In this document: one piece after another, positions 14,792 to 21,038 of the stretch
How positions within the stretch are numbered: position 1 is the stretch's first letter
Layout: every line of letters starts with the position of its first letter
DNA from: a virus
DNA: 27,311 nucleotides
Strand: one strand, 5' to 3'
IMG/VR virus record: IMGVR_UViG_3300009106_000024
Location: 1-27,311 of that record
The notes under the pieces: generated by a model
Told to the model about the DNA's origin: nothing
Databases searched by the model: none
Seen by the model: the letters and a program-made list of their open reading frames with translations, nothing else
Translations under genes and position numbers: made by a program

Positions 14792-14985
14792 TACTTATCT
14801 CCATAGTCAATAATTGAGCGTTCACCAACTTTGTGTACACCCTTTGGCCGTTTGGCCGGGATTGCAGTCGGTGTAATGTCAACAGTAGTCGTCAGTGCAC
14901 CCACTTGCGTGCATAATGTATCAACAACCTCTTCCAGATTTTCGATACGTTTTTCCAGTTCGTTTCGTTTAATGATTTCAGTCAT
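14791..14985 (-). CDS. Small coiled-coil protein
   Basis: About 64 residues from the ATG at 14985. The sequence has a GTG and three consecutive ATG codons (14994-14983), and AAAAGG at 14999-14994 favours one of the last two. Residues about 3-30 form a coiled coil (EIIKRNELEKRIENLEEVVD). The tail is Pro/Lys-rich (AIPAKRPKGVHKVGER). Oligomerisation is likely; function is unknown. Confidence 0.65.
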   Translation of the reverse strand: MTEIIKRNELEKRIENLEEVVDTLCTQVGALTTTVDITPTAIPAKRPKGVHKVGERSIIDYGDK

Positions 14986-15160
14986 CATCATCACCTTTTA
15001 TGTAGTTTGCTACATGCTTGTCTGCGTCACACAATGTCTTATAGAATGCGCCGCCGACTTCCTCGCCATCACGATACTCGCGTACCATGTAACGTCCCAT
15101 TGTTGGAGAGCCTAATACATGCTCACCCTTGTTCAATACTTCTATTGTCGCTTCTCTCAT
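14978..15160 (-). CDS. Unknown 60-residue protein with Asp-rich end
   Basis: A 60-residue protein starting MREATIEVLNKGEHVLG, with a beta-like middle (MGRYMVREYRDGEEVGGAFY), a short helix and a KGDDDD terminus. The ATG overlaps the upstream stop as ATGA. No family recognised. Confidence 0.65.
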   Translation of the reverse strand: MREATIEVLNKGEHVLGSPTMGRYMVREYRDGEEVGGAFYKTLCDADKHVANYIKGDDDD

Positions 15161-15426
15161 TTCGGTTTCCCAGGTTTAGTTACATCGCCGTGGGGATCTT
15201 TCCACCAATCAGCAAATGCATCGTATAAATTTTTGTACGCAGACTCCTTATCTAGTTGGAACTTGAGTACCCGTGATATCTCATCACGCTGTTGTCGACC
15301 TCTATCCCATTGTCTGTGATCGTCACTATACTGAAACGACCAATCATACTCATTGAGCATATGCCAGAAGTCTTGCAGGGTTATTTGACTCGCCATTTTC
15401 AGTTTGCGTGTCGGTATCTTGACCAT
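15157..15426 (-). CDS. Unknown 89-residue helical protein
   Basis: An 89-residue protein rich in Trp, Asp and Arg (LQDFWHMLNEYDWSFQYSDD, then RGRQQRDEISRVLKFQ), predicted mainly helical, with a Pro/Lys tail. The ATG at 15426 shares a base with the preceding TAA; GGAG lies 11 bases upstream. An internal ATG at codon 11 is an alternative. No known domain. Confidence 0.7.
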   Translation of the reverse strand: MVKIPTRKLKMASQITLQDFWHMLNEYDWSFQYSDDHRQWDRGRQQRDEISRVLKFQLDKESAYKNLYDAFADWWKDPHGDVTKPGKPK

Positions 15427-15671
15427 TAGTGTAATACTCCTACAGCCTTACAGGCCTGTTCTATATCGACCTGCGCTAGTCCCGCAATGGCACCATCAGT
15501 AAGGCCTCTACTGTACATTTCCATAAGCATATACGATAATGTCTCACCATCCAATACGCCCACTTTGATATCATTACCAAGCTCAAGGCACATATCTCGC
15601 ACCTCTTGAGCACGTTCTGCGTAAGGCGCTTCGTTTAGAAACTCCAGACCAGTCTTATAGTTCTCGGACAT
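15426..15671 (-). CDS. Unknown 81-residue acidic helical protein
   Basis: An acidic, helical protein (LEFLNEAPYAERAQEVRDMC, then GETLSYMLMEMYSRGLTDGA) ending in a small Cys-containing helix. The start overlaps the upstream gene by 17 bases, with GGGAG 10 bases upstream. No recognised family. Compact acidic early phage proteins can act as inhibitors or DNA mimics, but nothing specific shows that here. Confidence 0.7.
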   Translation of the reverse strand: MSENYKTGLEFLNEAPYAERAQEVRDMCLELGNDIKVGVLDGETLSYMLMEMYSRGLTDGAIAGLAQVDIEQACKAVGVLH

Positions 15672-15900
15672 CTTTTAGGTTCTCCCTATATTCTTTGAGT
15701 TCAATATCTTCCCGTTGAACCCATCGGGTGTGTTTGGTATCAATAACTGACTGTATCAGTATACCCTCTTGCCTATTGAAGCATATGGTATTCGGGTCTA
15801 TCTTGAGCACAGTCCAGTCGTGTTTGTTCTCTTGTTTTCTCAGTTGTCTATTACGCTGATTGGTAGGTAATAGTTCTACCATGTCTCCGATTTTTATCAT
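15655..15900 (-). CDS. Small SH3/KOW-like basic protein
   Basis: An 81-residue protein with the pattern MIKIGDMVELLP, then WTVLKI, then TRWVQREDIEL. This reads like a short beta-barrel (KOW/SH3-like) with an Arg/Lys/Gln-rich insert (NQRNRQLRKQENKHD). Nucleic-acid binding is plausible from shape and charge but unproven. It overlaps the nuclease gene by four bases (ATGA), so it may be co-expressed with it. Confidence 0.68.
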   Translation of the reverse strand: MIKIGDMVELLPTNQRNRQLRKQENKHDWTVLKIDPNTICFNRQEGILIQSVIDTKHTRWVQREDIELKEYRENLKDVREL

Positions 15901-16391
15901 TCAAATTCTATTGGGGTAGCCCCAAGAGCCTCCATAGTACCGTTGTAACAAAAAGTACCAGAGTCACCTTTCTTACCGCCATGCTGAGGTTTGAATACAC
16001 CCTCTTTGATTTTCTTTTTCACATCTGCCTTGGACATTTCATACAGGTGAATTTCGTGAAAGTAAATAGCAAGAAAGACAACAGTATCATATTCCTGTTT
16101 AGGACGAATCTGCAAGAAACTAAAGCAGTCATCACTACCCTTGGTAATCATACTACCCTTGATTTCGATCTTCTCACCATCAACAATACGATCATGGTCA
16201 GTATTCGTAGGAGATTCTACGATCATACCAGCATTGGTAAAAATACTTTCCACGATTTTCTCATATCGTGAACCAGCCTGTTTAGCCTTCATACATTTCA
16301 GTTTGAAAAAGGGACTATCTTCCCAACGAGGGTCCATAATGTCAGCTTCGACAAGGTCGTTATCTACTAAATTGGAATAATCTTTAATCAT
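15897..16391 (-). CDS. PD-(D/E)XK-type nuclease, possible restriction-like enzyme
   Basis: A 164-residue protein with a PD-(D/E)XK core: an N-terminal helix with a Glu (GSRYEKIVESIF, about 40-51), then DHDRIVDGEKIEIKGS (65-80) supplying Asp67, Glu76 and Lys78, and an FSFLQIRP beta strand after it. The arrangement resembles small type II restriction or phage nucleases. No ribosome site precedes the ATG. A TTGACA-N17-TACAAT promoter ends six bases before it, predicting a leaderless message. The methyltransferase at 20325 has the same layout, which hints at a split restriction-modification pair. Confidence 0.7.
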   Translation of the reverse strand: MIKDYSNLVDNDLVEADIMDPRWEDSPFFKLKCMKAKQAGSRYEKIVESIFTNAGMIVESPTNTDHDRIVDGEKIEIKGSMITKGSDDCFSFLQIRPKQEYDTVVFLAIYFHEIHLYEMSKADVKKKIKEGVFKPQHGGKKGDSGTFCYNGTMEALGATPIEFE

Positions 16392-16397
16392 AATATA

Positions 16398-16426
16398 ATT
16401 GTATCAGGTATCTTATTGGTTGTCAA
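16398..16426 (-). promoter_or_regulatory. Sigma70-type promoter, leaderless, for the nuclease
   Basis: On the minus strand TTGACA (16426-16421), a 17-bp spacer and TACAAT (16403-16398; 5 of 6). The next six bases (TATATT) lead directly into ATG at 16391, the expected start of transcription. The promoter sits at the end of the upstream gene. Confidence 0.75.
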
Positions 16427-16625
16427 GGTGTCTACAAGTACGCCGGTAAACAAATCCAGGGCAATTACAGTGCTTATTACCATTAGGATATTGTATGACC
16501 ATATACTTTATCTTGGGATTTGATTTTGATTGTGGCCGAGCAATCACGATAGGCTTGGCGGCCTTTTGTCTGGCCGCATCATATGCCTTTACACGGGCAT
16601 TGGCCCATTGTTGAAGTTCGGTCAC
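16413..16625 (-). CDS. SWIM-type zinc-finger protein
   Basis: About 70 residues from GTG at 16625, which overlaps the upstream TGA as GTGA; GGAGG is just upstream. An Ala/Arg-rich helix leads to a C-terminal KYMVIQYPNGNKHCNCPGF segment with the pattern CNCPGFVYRRTCRHL, a CxC...CxH SWIM zinc finger. SWIM domains bind nucleic acid or protein. The finger is nearly the whole folded part, so it may act as an adaptor or regulator. Confidence 0.7.
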   Translation of the reverse strand: MTELQQWANARVKAYDAARQKAAKPIVIARPQSKSNPKIKYMVIQYPNGNKHCNCPGFVYRRTCRHLDNQ

Positions 16626-16870
16626 TGCTCCTCCCACTGCATTCTGTTCATTTCTTCGGCCCAGTTCTCATATTCGTTCCGGGTGTTTTGGTCGACGATA
16701 CCACAAACATCGCAGGCCTCTAGAGGTGCCTCTTCCCACCGACCAGTGAAGTGTCGGGGGCGACCATTGTCTTCCGTATCTAACCAAGACTGGTCGAGAC
16801 AAGCATCACAATAAATGATGAGCGTCTTGTGTTTCCCGTCAAGGGAGGTTTTTCTGTAAATCGTTGGCAT
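16622..16870 (-). CDS. Small zinc-ribbon protein
   Basis: An 82-residue protein with two CxxC pairs, CDAC at about 21-24 and CDVC at about 53-56, separated by an acidic Trp/Arg-containing stretch. This is a zinc-ribbon layout. The C-terminus is an acidic helix (NEYENWAEEMNRMQWEEQ). The ATG overlaps the upstream stop (TAATG), with AGGAG upstream. It sits next to the SWIM gene. Target unknown. Confidence 0.72.
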   Translation of the reverse strand: MPTIYRKTSLDGKHKTLIIYCDACLDQSWLDTEDNGRPRHFTGRWEEAPLEACDVCGIVDQNTRNEYENWAEEMNRMQWEEQ

Positions 16871-17154
16871 TACTTATACTCCTGTTGTTGATTATCATCC
16901 TCTAATAGAGGAAAGTGTTTGGCCTCGTATGCCTCAATAAGTTCCATCAGATCCAGCAGTTCCTCAATCCTTTTTAGGGCAGCTCGGTATTCTGCATCAG
17001 TTTCAATTGGTTTGTTTATTGTCATATGTGTTCTGTCCTTCGTAAATTCTTGGCGCATCTTTTCAAAAGCTTCGACAACCTTTGGATCGTTCATAGCTTC
17101 GACAACCTTTGGATCTTTCATCCACTGCTTTTTAAGTTTGGTAATACTAGTCAT
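16870..17154 (-). CDS. HigA-antitoxin N-terminal-like protein with internal 9-residue repeat
   Basis: A 94-residue protein. The second half (NKPIETDAEYRAALKRIEEL, then ELIEAYEAKHFPL) resembles the N-terminal helical segment of HigA-family antitoxins, but no helix-turn-helix DNA-binding domain follows. The first half holds a 9-residue tandem repeat, MKDPKVVEA and MNDPKVVEA, encoded by a 27-bp duplication with one mismatch. No toxin gene is evident beside it. It may be a decoy or regulator of host toxin-antitoxin pairs; this is inference. A 10-codon frame with a good ribosome site overlaps its start as ATGA. Confidence 0.6.
   Translation of the reverse strand: MTSITKLKKQWMKDPKVVEAMNDPKVVEAFEKMRQEFTKDRTHMTINKPIETDAEYRAALKRIEELLDLMELIEAYEAKHFPLLEDDNQQQEYK
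17068..17121. repeat. 27-bp in-frame tandem duplication
   Basis: 17068-17094 and 17095-17121 are identical except for one base (G versus T near the end). It encodes the 9-residue repeat of the HigA-like protein, and the near-identity suggests a recent duplication. Confidence 0.9.
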
Positions 17155-17280
17155 GTTACAATGTTTACAGTTTTTATCTGCATCTCGTCCTTGGGCACTA
17201 CCCCTATACGCAACTTAATCGTGGCTAATAGTGCTTGCAATACGACAGACCGGGTAACTGAAAACCGGAAAATATATCTC

Positions 17281-17451
17281 TTACTCCTCTTCCCAATGGC
17301 GATAATAAAAATGTTCACCAAGGGCATCTATTTCCTGTTGAGGATAACCATTCTCAACAAGCCATTTTTTTACATCCTCTACACCTTCTGGAAGCGGTTT
17401 AGGGAATCCGTATCTCCAACCAGAAGGAGGATCAATCATTTTAATCGTCAC
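17281..17451 (-). CDS. Conserved-looking 56-residue protein (DPPSGWRYGFPKP)
   Basis: The start is GTG at 17451, with GGAG seven bases upstream; the internal ATG at codon 5 is an alternative. The protein begins MTIKMIDPPSGWRYGFPKPL, followed by VKKWLVENGYPQQEIDALGE and an HFYYRHWEEE end. The aromatic, Pro-rich start and helix followed by HFYYRHW look like a small conserved phage protein I have seen in marine T4-like phages, without known function. It follows the upstream gene by nine bases. A gap of 126 bases without a supported gene comes after it. Confidence 0.75.
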   Translation of the reverse strand: MTIKMIDPPSGWRYGFPKPLPEGVEDVKKWLVENGYPQQEIDALGEHFYYRHWEEE

Positions 17452-17460
17452 TTATACTCC

Positions 17461-17832
17461 TTATTTCAAGTAACTGGCGCCGTACTCATTTACCCTACTG
17501 GCACCAAAGTCATCTTCAAAAACATTACCCCGCACACCGTTAGGCTGTGGGGCTTTCCAACTACCAGACTTGAGAATGTCGCCATTTATCATATTGACAA
17601 ATGTATGGACAGACCGAGATGGTCCACTGTAGTCGGCATAAATCACACGGGCATATTTGTTCCCGTACTCTGCCGAAATAACAGGTGGCTGGTCATGGGT
17701 AAACTTTGAGCGTTCCCAGTAGTCATTCATTTTGCCCTGCACCATTTCGATATACCCATCAATGCGTTCCTGTACGTCAATCGGATTCATCGTCTGGTCG
17801 GTCCAGGGGGTTGTGTGTTTCTTTTTTGCCAT
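17461..17832 (-). CDS. Unknown 123-residue protein
   Basis: A 123-residue protein with a basic start (MAKKKHTTPWTDQTMNPIDV), a helix, then a beta-rich half (NKYARVIYADYSGPSRSVHT, then FVNMINGDILKSG and APQPNGVRG). No family recognised. The ATG overlaps the upstream TAA and has GGAG 8 bases upstream. Its globular size within the chain suggests a folded enzyme inhibitor or binding protein, but nothing specific shows this. Confidence 0.72.
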   Translation of the reverse strand: MAKKKHTTPWTDQTMNPIDVQERIDGYIEMVQGKMNDYWERSKFTHDQPPVISAEYGNKYARVIYADYSGPSRSVHTFVNMINGDILKSGSWKAPQPNGVRGNVFEDDFGASRVNEYGASYLK

Positions 17833-17996
17833 TATAGGTTCTCCATGATTTCGGCAATGTCAAAGGTCAGTACAGTGTCATCCGTGTCCTTTTCAAGGGC
17901 AGTCAGAATGTCCTCTTTTTCTTCATCGGTTACACCGTCAAGGATTTCCTTGATACTTTGTTTGACCTCGTTGTATAATGTTTCTGCTGGACTCAT
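17832..17996 (-). CDS. 54-residue acidic helical protein
   Basis: The start at 17996 (MSPAETLYNE) is set by the ATGA overlap and GAGGG eight bases upstream; the longer frame to 18023 is not needed. The protein is strongly acidic and helical (DGVTDEEKEDILTALEKDTD), ending in AEIMENL. No family recognised. Small acidic helical proteins in early phage operons can bind host enzymes, but this is inference. Confidence 0.68.
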   Translation of the reverse strand: MSPAETLYNEVKQSIKEILDGVTDEEKEDILTALEKDTDDTVLTFDIAEIMENL

Positions 17997-18208
17997 GTTA
18001 CATCCCTCTGCTTTTTCATCCAAGTGATGTAAGCATCAAAATCGTGAGAGGCACCAACTTTGCTGTCGTGTCTCAGAGTGTCAATCCACAGATTGTAATA
18101 ATAACTCACTGCGGTGTCATCCATTCGTGAGATGTCATTTTCTTCCAAAAGAATCGTGAAACCTGTACGGGTCATTCCGTCGCAGGGGTTTATTGTCAAT
18201 GTTGTCAT
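17993..18208 (-). CDS. Unknown 71-residue protein
   Basis: A 71-residue protein with a beta-like start (MTTLTINPCDGMTRTGFTIL) and a helical remainder (DDTAVSYYYNLWIDTLRHDS). ATGA overlaps link it to both neighbours, and AGGAG is upstream. No recognised domain. Confidence 0.7.
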   Translation of the reverse strand: MTTLTINPCDGMTRTGFTILLEENDISRMDDTAVSYYYNLWIDTLRHDSKVGASHDFDAYITWMKKQRDVT

Positions 18209-18543
18209 ACTAATAACTCCTGTAGCATGTTGAAAGGTTTGTAGGTACGGGGAAGAGGTTTCTTCGCCCGGCGAGTAGCCAACGCATGTTTGTTGGCCTC
18301 AAGCATTTTGTTGTGCGCACACTGCTTGTCCCACTCAATGGCGTCGATTACGTCTTGCTGCATACTGTCAGCAGACGCACGAAGGTACTCAATGGGATCA
18401 TCCATTGAATACCAACGAGCACGTACACCGTGAAGTGCTTTGTGGGTGTCGGAGAGGTAGATGAGAAGATCACGCTTCTCGTCCTCTTCGGCAGTGGTGT
18501 TGATTTCTTGAAACCAACCAGGTGCGAACATTAGTTGCGTCAT
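18205..18543 (-). CDS. Unknown 112-residue protein
   Basis: A 112-residue mainly helical protein, with TTAEEDEKRDLLIYLSDTHK and a long YLRASADSMQQDVIDAIEWD helix, then a basic segment (ATRRAKKPLPRTYKP). AAGGAAA precedes the ATG by a few bases. It starts nine bases after the previous gene. No family recognised. Confidence 0.72.
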   Translation of the reverse strand: MTQLMFAPGWFQEINTTAEEDEKRDLLIYLSDTHKALHGVRARWYSMDDPIEYLRASADSMQQDVIDAIEWDKQCAHNKMLEANKHALATRRAKKPLPRTYKPFNMLQELLV

Positions 18544-18552
18544 TTTGTTTCC

Positions 18553-18822
18553 TTAAATGTAAAAGGGTTGATCGTCTGGATAACCGATGGTATCGAATAC
18601 AATCTCACGAACCATGGTGTCGGTTGCCTCACCGTATTTTTTGTTCTTGGCCAAAGTAATAAGTCGGTCGAACACTAATGACCAAGAGTGGTTGTACTTT
18701 TTCGCTTCAAGCACGATACCCTCAACAAGGATATCACCACTTTCGCTGAACATACCATAACTGGTCGACATATATTCACCGGCCAATTCGCCGTCTTTTT
18801 CGATTTGTCCGTATTTTGACAT
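18553..18822 (-). CDS. Unknown 89-residue protein
   Basis: An 89-residue soluble protein (MSKYGQIEKDGELAGEYMST start, a beta-like GDILVEGIVLEAKKYN middle, and a helical LVFDRLITLAKNKKYGEAT end). AGGAAA lies upstream of the ATG. Second gene after the strong promoter at 19119. No family recognised. Confidence 0.72.
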   Translation of the reverse strand: MSKYGQIEKDGELAGEYMSTSYGMFSESGDILVEGIVLEAKKYNHSWSLVFDRLITLAKNKKYGEATDTMVREIVFDTIGYPDDQPFYI

Positions 18823-18845
18823 TTTAGTTTCCTGTAGTTGATTTT

Positions 18846-19070
18846 TCAGTAAAGACCGAGTTCCCCATTATAATAACGGGTAAAGTTGTCAAGGTCTGTC
18901 GGTGATTTGAATGTCAGGTCAAAAACGATGGCCCCGGTGTCAGTGGTATTAAAGTCTAACCAATCACTTGTAAAATTGAAGTGGTTGGCAAGATTTAATA
19001 AATCACTAACAAAGGTTTCGGTACAATGTATATTGTGAAACACAAAGGGGGTCGTATAAGTATCTGACAT
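18846..19070 (-). CDS. Unknown 74-residue protein, first gene of the early-type operon
   Basis: A 74-residue acidic protein with mixed structure (FHNIHCTETFVSDLLNLANH, then DTGAIVFDLTFKSPTDLDNF). It is the first gene after a perfect sigma70 promoter, about 42 bases downstream of the predicted transcription start, with a GAG-containing ribosome site. A promoter-proximal place implies strong early expression. No family recognised. Confidence 0.72.
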   Translation of the reverse strand: MSDTYTTPFVFHNIHCTETFVSDLLNLANHFNFTSDWLDFNTTDTGAIVFDLTFKSPTDLDNFTRYYNGELGLY

Positions 19071-19118
19071 AAGTAATCTCTAATATACTAATAGGGGTTA
19101 TTCCCAATTACAGTAGCT

Positions 19119-19147
19119 ATTATAGGTGGTCTGTACCCCTCTGTCAA
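19119..19147 (-). promoter_or_regulatory. Perfect-consensus sigma70 promoter for the small-gene operon
   Basis: On the minus strand TTGACA (19147-19142), exactly 17 bp, then TATAAT (19124-19119): 12 of 12 consensus bases. Transcription should start near 19112. A repeat array lies just upstream of the -35 box. Confidence 0.88.
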
Positions 19148-19155
19148 GGTCGTAA

Positions 19156-19249
19156 CCCATTGATTTTAAAGGGAAACGCAAAATAATTTTAAACCCTTGA
19201 TTTGTAAGGGTTTTTTATCGACTCTAACTCATTGATTTTAAAGGGAAAC
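19156..19249. repeat. Three-unit repeat array upstream of the strong promoter
   Basis: CATTGATTTTAAAGGGAAAC occurs identically at 19158-19177 and 19230-19249. A related unit, CCCTTGATTTGTAAGGG, lies between them at 19194-19210. The units are 37 and 35 bp apart. Exactly CCCTTGATTTGTAAG recurs at 12500-12514, next to the other sigma70 promoter. Confidence 0.8.
19191..19215. terminator. Probable bidirectional terminator after the methyltransferase
   Basis: AAACCCTT and AAGGGTTT form an 8-bp stem with a seven-base loop. A T-run follows on the plus strand and a T-rich TTTAAAATTATTTT run follows on the minus strand. It lies 52 bases or more downstream of the methyltransferase stop and also forms the middle unit of the repeat array. 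Confidence 0.6.
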
Positions 19250-19266
19250 CAAAAAAAGTTCTAATA

Positions 19267-20325
19267 TCAGTCAAAAAAGGGGGCCAGTCCCGTATTTAAG
19301 GGGATATTTAGTGTTTCTTTTATAACCCGACTCAGAAGGAGATTAGAATATCGCCTCGATTTGATCTTTTGAGTAGCCCCCATATAGTTGGCCAAGAATA
19401 GTGATTGATAGGCCATCAGATAATGTTGCAATCGTGTATTATACAATTCGACAATCTTATGCTGTTTCTCTTGGGATATCTCAATATCACATTGTATCTG
19501 GTATGTGGTAAACGTACTTGGTGAGGCGTATACAGTCTCCCCTGGATTGAAGTGTGCCCCTAAAGGCCACTTGCCATTAGTCAATAGACTGATAAGAATA
19601 TTAGTCCCCTCACCCTCTCGTAAAATACGCAAGTCTAAAGGATCTTGATCCTCGTAAATATGTTCAAAGAAACTATTACCTGGAATCCAGCCATACTCTT
19701 TTCGTAAGTCATAAGAGTTGGTATGCACCTCATCTGGATAATGAACTTCTATAGTCGTAAACATACTACTCTGCGGTATCCACCTTTTGAAATGAACAAC
19801 GCATATCGCTGTAGTTGCATCATCAAACACGGGATACCTATAGTATCGTACACTCCTCATTTCAAATCGTGAGAAGAATAAATCTCTTATCTTACTACTG
19901 GACTCTGATACAAAGTTGGCTGGCAGTATCAATAAACCTTCTTCTATATCAGACGCTACCAATGCCGCCATGTGACATTTATATAAATCGTTCTGTCCCC
20001 ATCTATCGTATGCTACCTTTACTTTATTCTTATTCTTAGCTAGATACGGTGGGTTGGTTACTATAAAATCACAGCCTTCAAACCAGGGATCCAATATACT
20101 ATCGTTCGGTATGACAGACATTCCTCTTGGCTCTATATCATATGCCTTTACACCCTGTGCACCATTCTTGTAGCACCATACAGTAAGATCGCCATCACCC
20201 GCAAAGGGTTCACAAACAATCTTATTACGGACTAGGTGTTCAAAACCAGACAGTATCTCATCAGCATTTGTGGTGAAATACTGTCCGGTATGCTGCTTAT
20301 GATTCTGTGCAGTATGACGTTTCAT
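19267..20325 (-). CDS. N6-adenine DNA methyltransferase
   Basis: A 352-residue methyltransferase. HTGQYFT at 12-18 is motif X-like, CEPFAGDGD at 38-46 is the S-adenosylmethionine motif I, AYDIEP (61-66) the acidic motif II, and TNPPY at 90-94 the catalytic NPPY motif. The C-terminal half should hold the target-recognition part. The order suits type II adenine methylases. It probably protects phage DNA or marks it. There is no ribosome site before the ATG; a TTGACT-N17-TACACT promoter ends seven bases before it. The nuclease at 16391 has the same layout. No adjacent restriction gene. Confidence 0.85.
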   Translation of the reverse strand: MKRHTAQNHKQHTGQYFTTNADEILSGFEHLVRNKIVCEPFAGDGDLTVWCYKNGAQGVKAYDIEPRGMSVIPNDSILDPWFEGCDFIVTNPPYLAKNKNKVKVAYDRWGQNDLYKCHMAALVASDIEEGLLILPANFVSESSSKIRDLFFSRFEMRSVRYYRYPVFDDATTAICVVHFKRWIPQSSMFTTIEVHYPDEVHTNSYDLRKEYGWIPGNSFFEHIYEDQDPLDLRILREGEGTNILISLLTNGKWPLGAHFNPGETVYASPSTFTTYQIQCDIEISQEKQHKIVELYNTRLQHYLMAYQSLFLANYMGATQKIKSRRYSNLLLSRVIKETLNIPLNTGLAPFFD

Positions 20326-20332
20326 AATATAA

Positions 20333-20361
20333 AGTGTACACTATTGTTGAACTAAAGTCAA
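20333..20361 (-). promoter_or_regulatory. Sigma70-type promoter, leaderless, for the methyltransferase
   Basis: On the minus strand TTGACT (20361-20356), 17 bp, and TACACT (20338-20333; 4 of 6). TTATATT then leads directly into ATG at 20325. The promoter lies in the end of the DUF465 gene. Confidence 0.6.
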
Positions 20362-20547
20362 TAGGTTTTGTTTGATCGTTTCAATTTCGTCTTTTAGGTG
20401 GAGTTTCTTTTTCTTGAGTACTGTTAGTTCTGCATCTGGCGTATAATACTGACAGTGCTCAATTTCATCATGTAGTTTTTTGTGTTTAGCGAGTAAGTGG
20501 TTATAATGATTTGCTACATCTTCAACGATTTGACTTGTTCTAGTCAT
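20341..20547 (-). CDS. DUF465/YdcH-like small coiled-coil protein
   Basis: A 68-residue protein of two helices with the family-like HNLLAKHKKLHDEI-type start (here YNHLLAKHKKLHDEIEH, about 15-31) and the LKKKKLHLKDEIETI motif at about 44-58, typical of DUF465. Function unknown; the family is small, soluble and helical. AAGGAGA gives a good ribosome site. It follows the IscA-like gene and precedes the methyltransferase, whose promoter lies in its 3' end. Confidence 0.78.
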   Translation of the reverse strand: MTRTSQIVEDVANHYNHLLAKHKKLHDEIEHCQYYTPDAELTVLKKKKLHLKDEIETIKQNLLTLVQQ

Positions 20548-20556
20548 CTTATCTCC

Positions 20557-20595
20557 TTATATTGCGGGGTAACTCCAGGGGTCAGTCCAGTTCAT
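20557..20595 (-). CDS. Possible 12-residue peptide between the IscA-like and DUF465 genes
   Basis: A 13-codon frame (MNWTDPWSYPAI) starts at the ATG overlapping the IscA-like stop (ATGA) and ends just before the DUF465 ribosome site. The Trp/Pro-rich content is not random-looking, but so short a frame may only carry ribosomes to the next gene. Confidence 0.25.
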   Translation of the reverse strand: MNWTDPWSYPAI

Positions 20596-20915
20596 GCTAC
20601 GAAACTCTCACCGCAACCGCATGATACTCTGTCTGGAATAGTTACTTTGAATTGTGGCATGAAGTCGCCCGTGTAGTCTATCGTGGCTCCGTCCATGTAT
20701 GACAATGTAAACTTATCTATCACAAAGAAACGATTATCACCGATAGACCAAGTGCCGTCACCTTCTTCTGAACTGTATTCTGAATCTACACCCCACTTGG
20801 CAATCAAACCAGAGCACCCGCCCCCTTGCAGTTCATAACGAACTACCGGCGTATTGTTCCTAGAACAGATTTCATCCATCTGCTCTAGGGCTCTGTCTGT
20901 CACGGTGATGTTCAC
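20592..20915 (-). CDS. IscA/HesB-type Fe-S carrier protein
   Basis: A 107-residue A-type carrier with the three conserved Cys: C34 in GGGCSG and C99 and C101 in SCGCGESF, matching the IscA/ErpA/SufA signature. Length is standard. Such proteins bind and deliver Fe-S clusters or iron. Start is GTG at 20915, directly after the TAG of the upstream 40-residue gene. It belongs to the operon that begins with gp48, gp53 and the hub, so it should be expressed late, at the time of virion assembly. Possible roles are maturation of a host or phage Fe-S enzyme, or metal loading of a virion protein. Confidence 0.88.
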   Translation of the reverse strand: MNITVTDRALEQMDEICSRNNTPVVRYELQGGGCSGLIAKWGVDSEYSSEEGDGTWSIGDNRFFVIDKFTLSYMDGATIDYTGDFMPQFKVTIPDRVSCGCGESFVA

Positions 20916-21038
20916 CTAATTAGAAACCACCAGACTGCTGTTCCGACCACTGCGAGGTCCAAACATATCGAATACAATAGATATGCCCGGACGACCCAGG
21001 GTCGTGCGTTCCGGAGGTACTTCATTTTGCTTTCTCAT
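20916..21038 (-). CDS. 40-residue micro-protein before the IscA-like gene
   Basis: The ATG at 21038 overlaps the upstream TAA (TAATG), has AGAAGGA seven or so bases upstream, and the TAG is followed at once by the IscA-like GTG. The peptide (MRKQNEVPPERTTLGRPGIS, then IVFDMFGPRSGRNS) is polar, with no span or Cys. Its one-to-one placement and good ribosome site make it likely real. Confidence 0.65.
   Translation of the reverse strand: MRKQNEVPPERTTLGRPGISIVFDMFGPRSGRNSSLVVSN

Noticed and set aside
17026-17709. 227-residue plus-strand open frame
   Set aside because: It runs antisense across three minus-strand genes that have ribosome sites and start/stop coupling. It has no ribosome site and no recognisable domain.
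19194-19210. Possible tRNA anticodon arm (5-bp stem, 7-base loop)
   Set aside because: The loop lacks T at position 33, and no D arm, T arm or acceptor stem surrounds it. It is better explained as a terminator or repeat unit.
19156-19249. Possible CRISPR array
   Set aside because: There are only three units, one a variant, with gaps of about 16-20 bases and a terminator among them. No cas genes are present.
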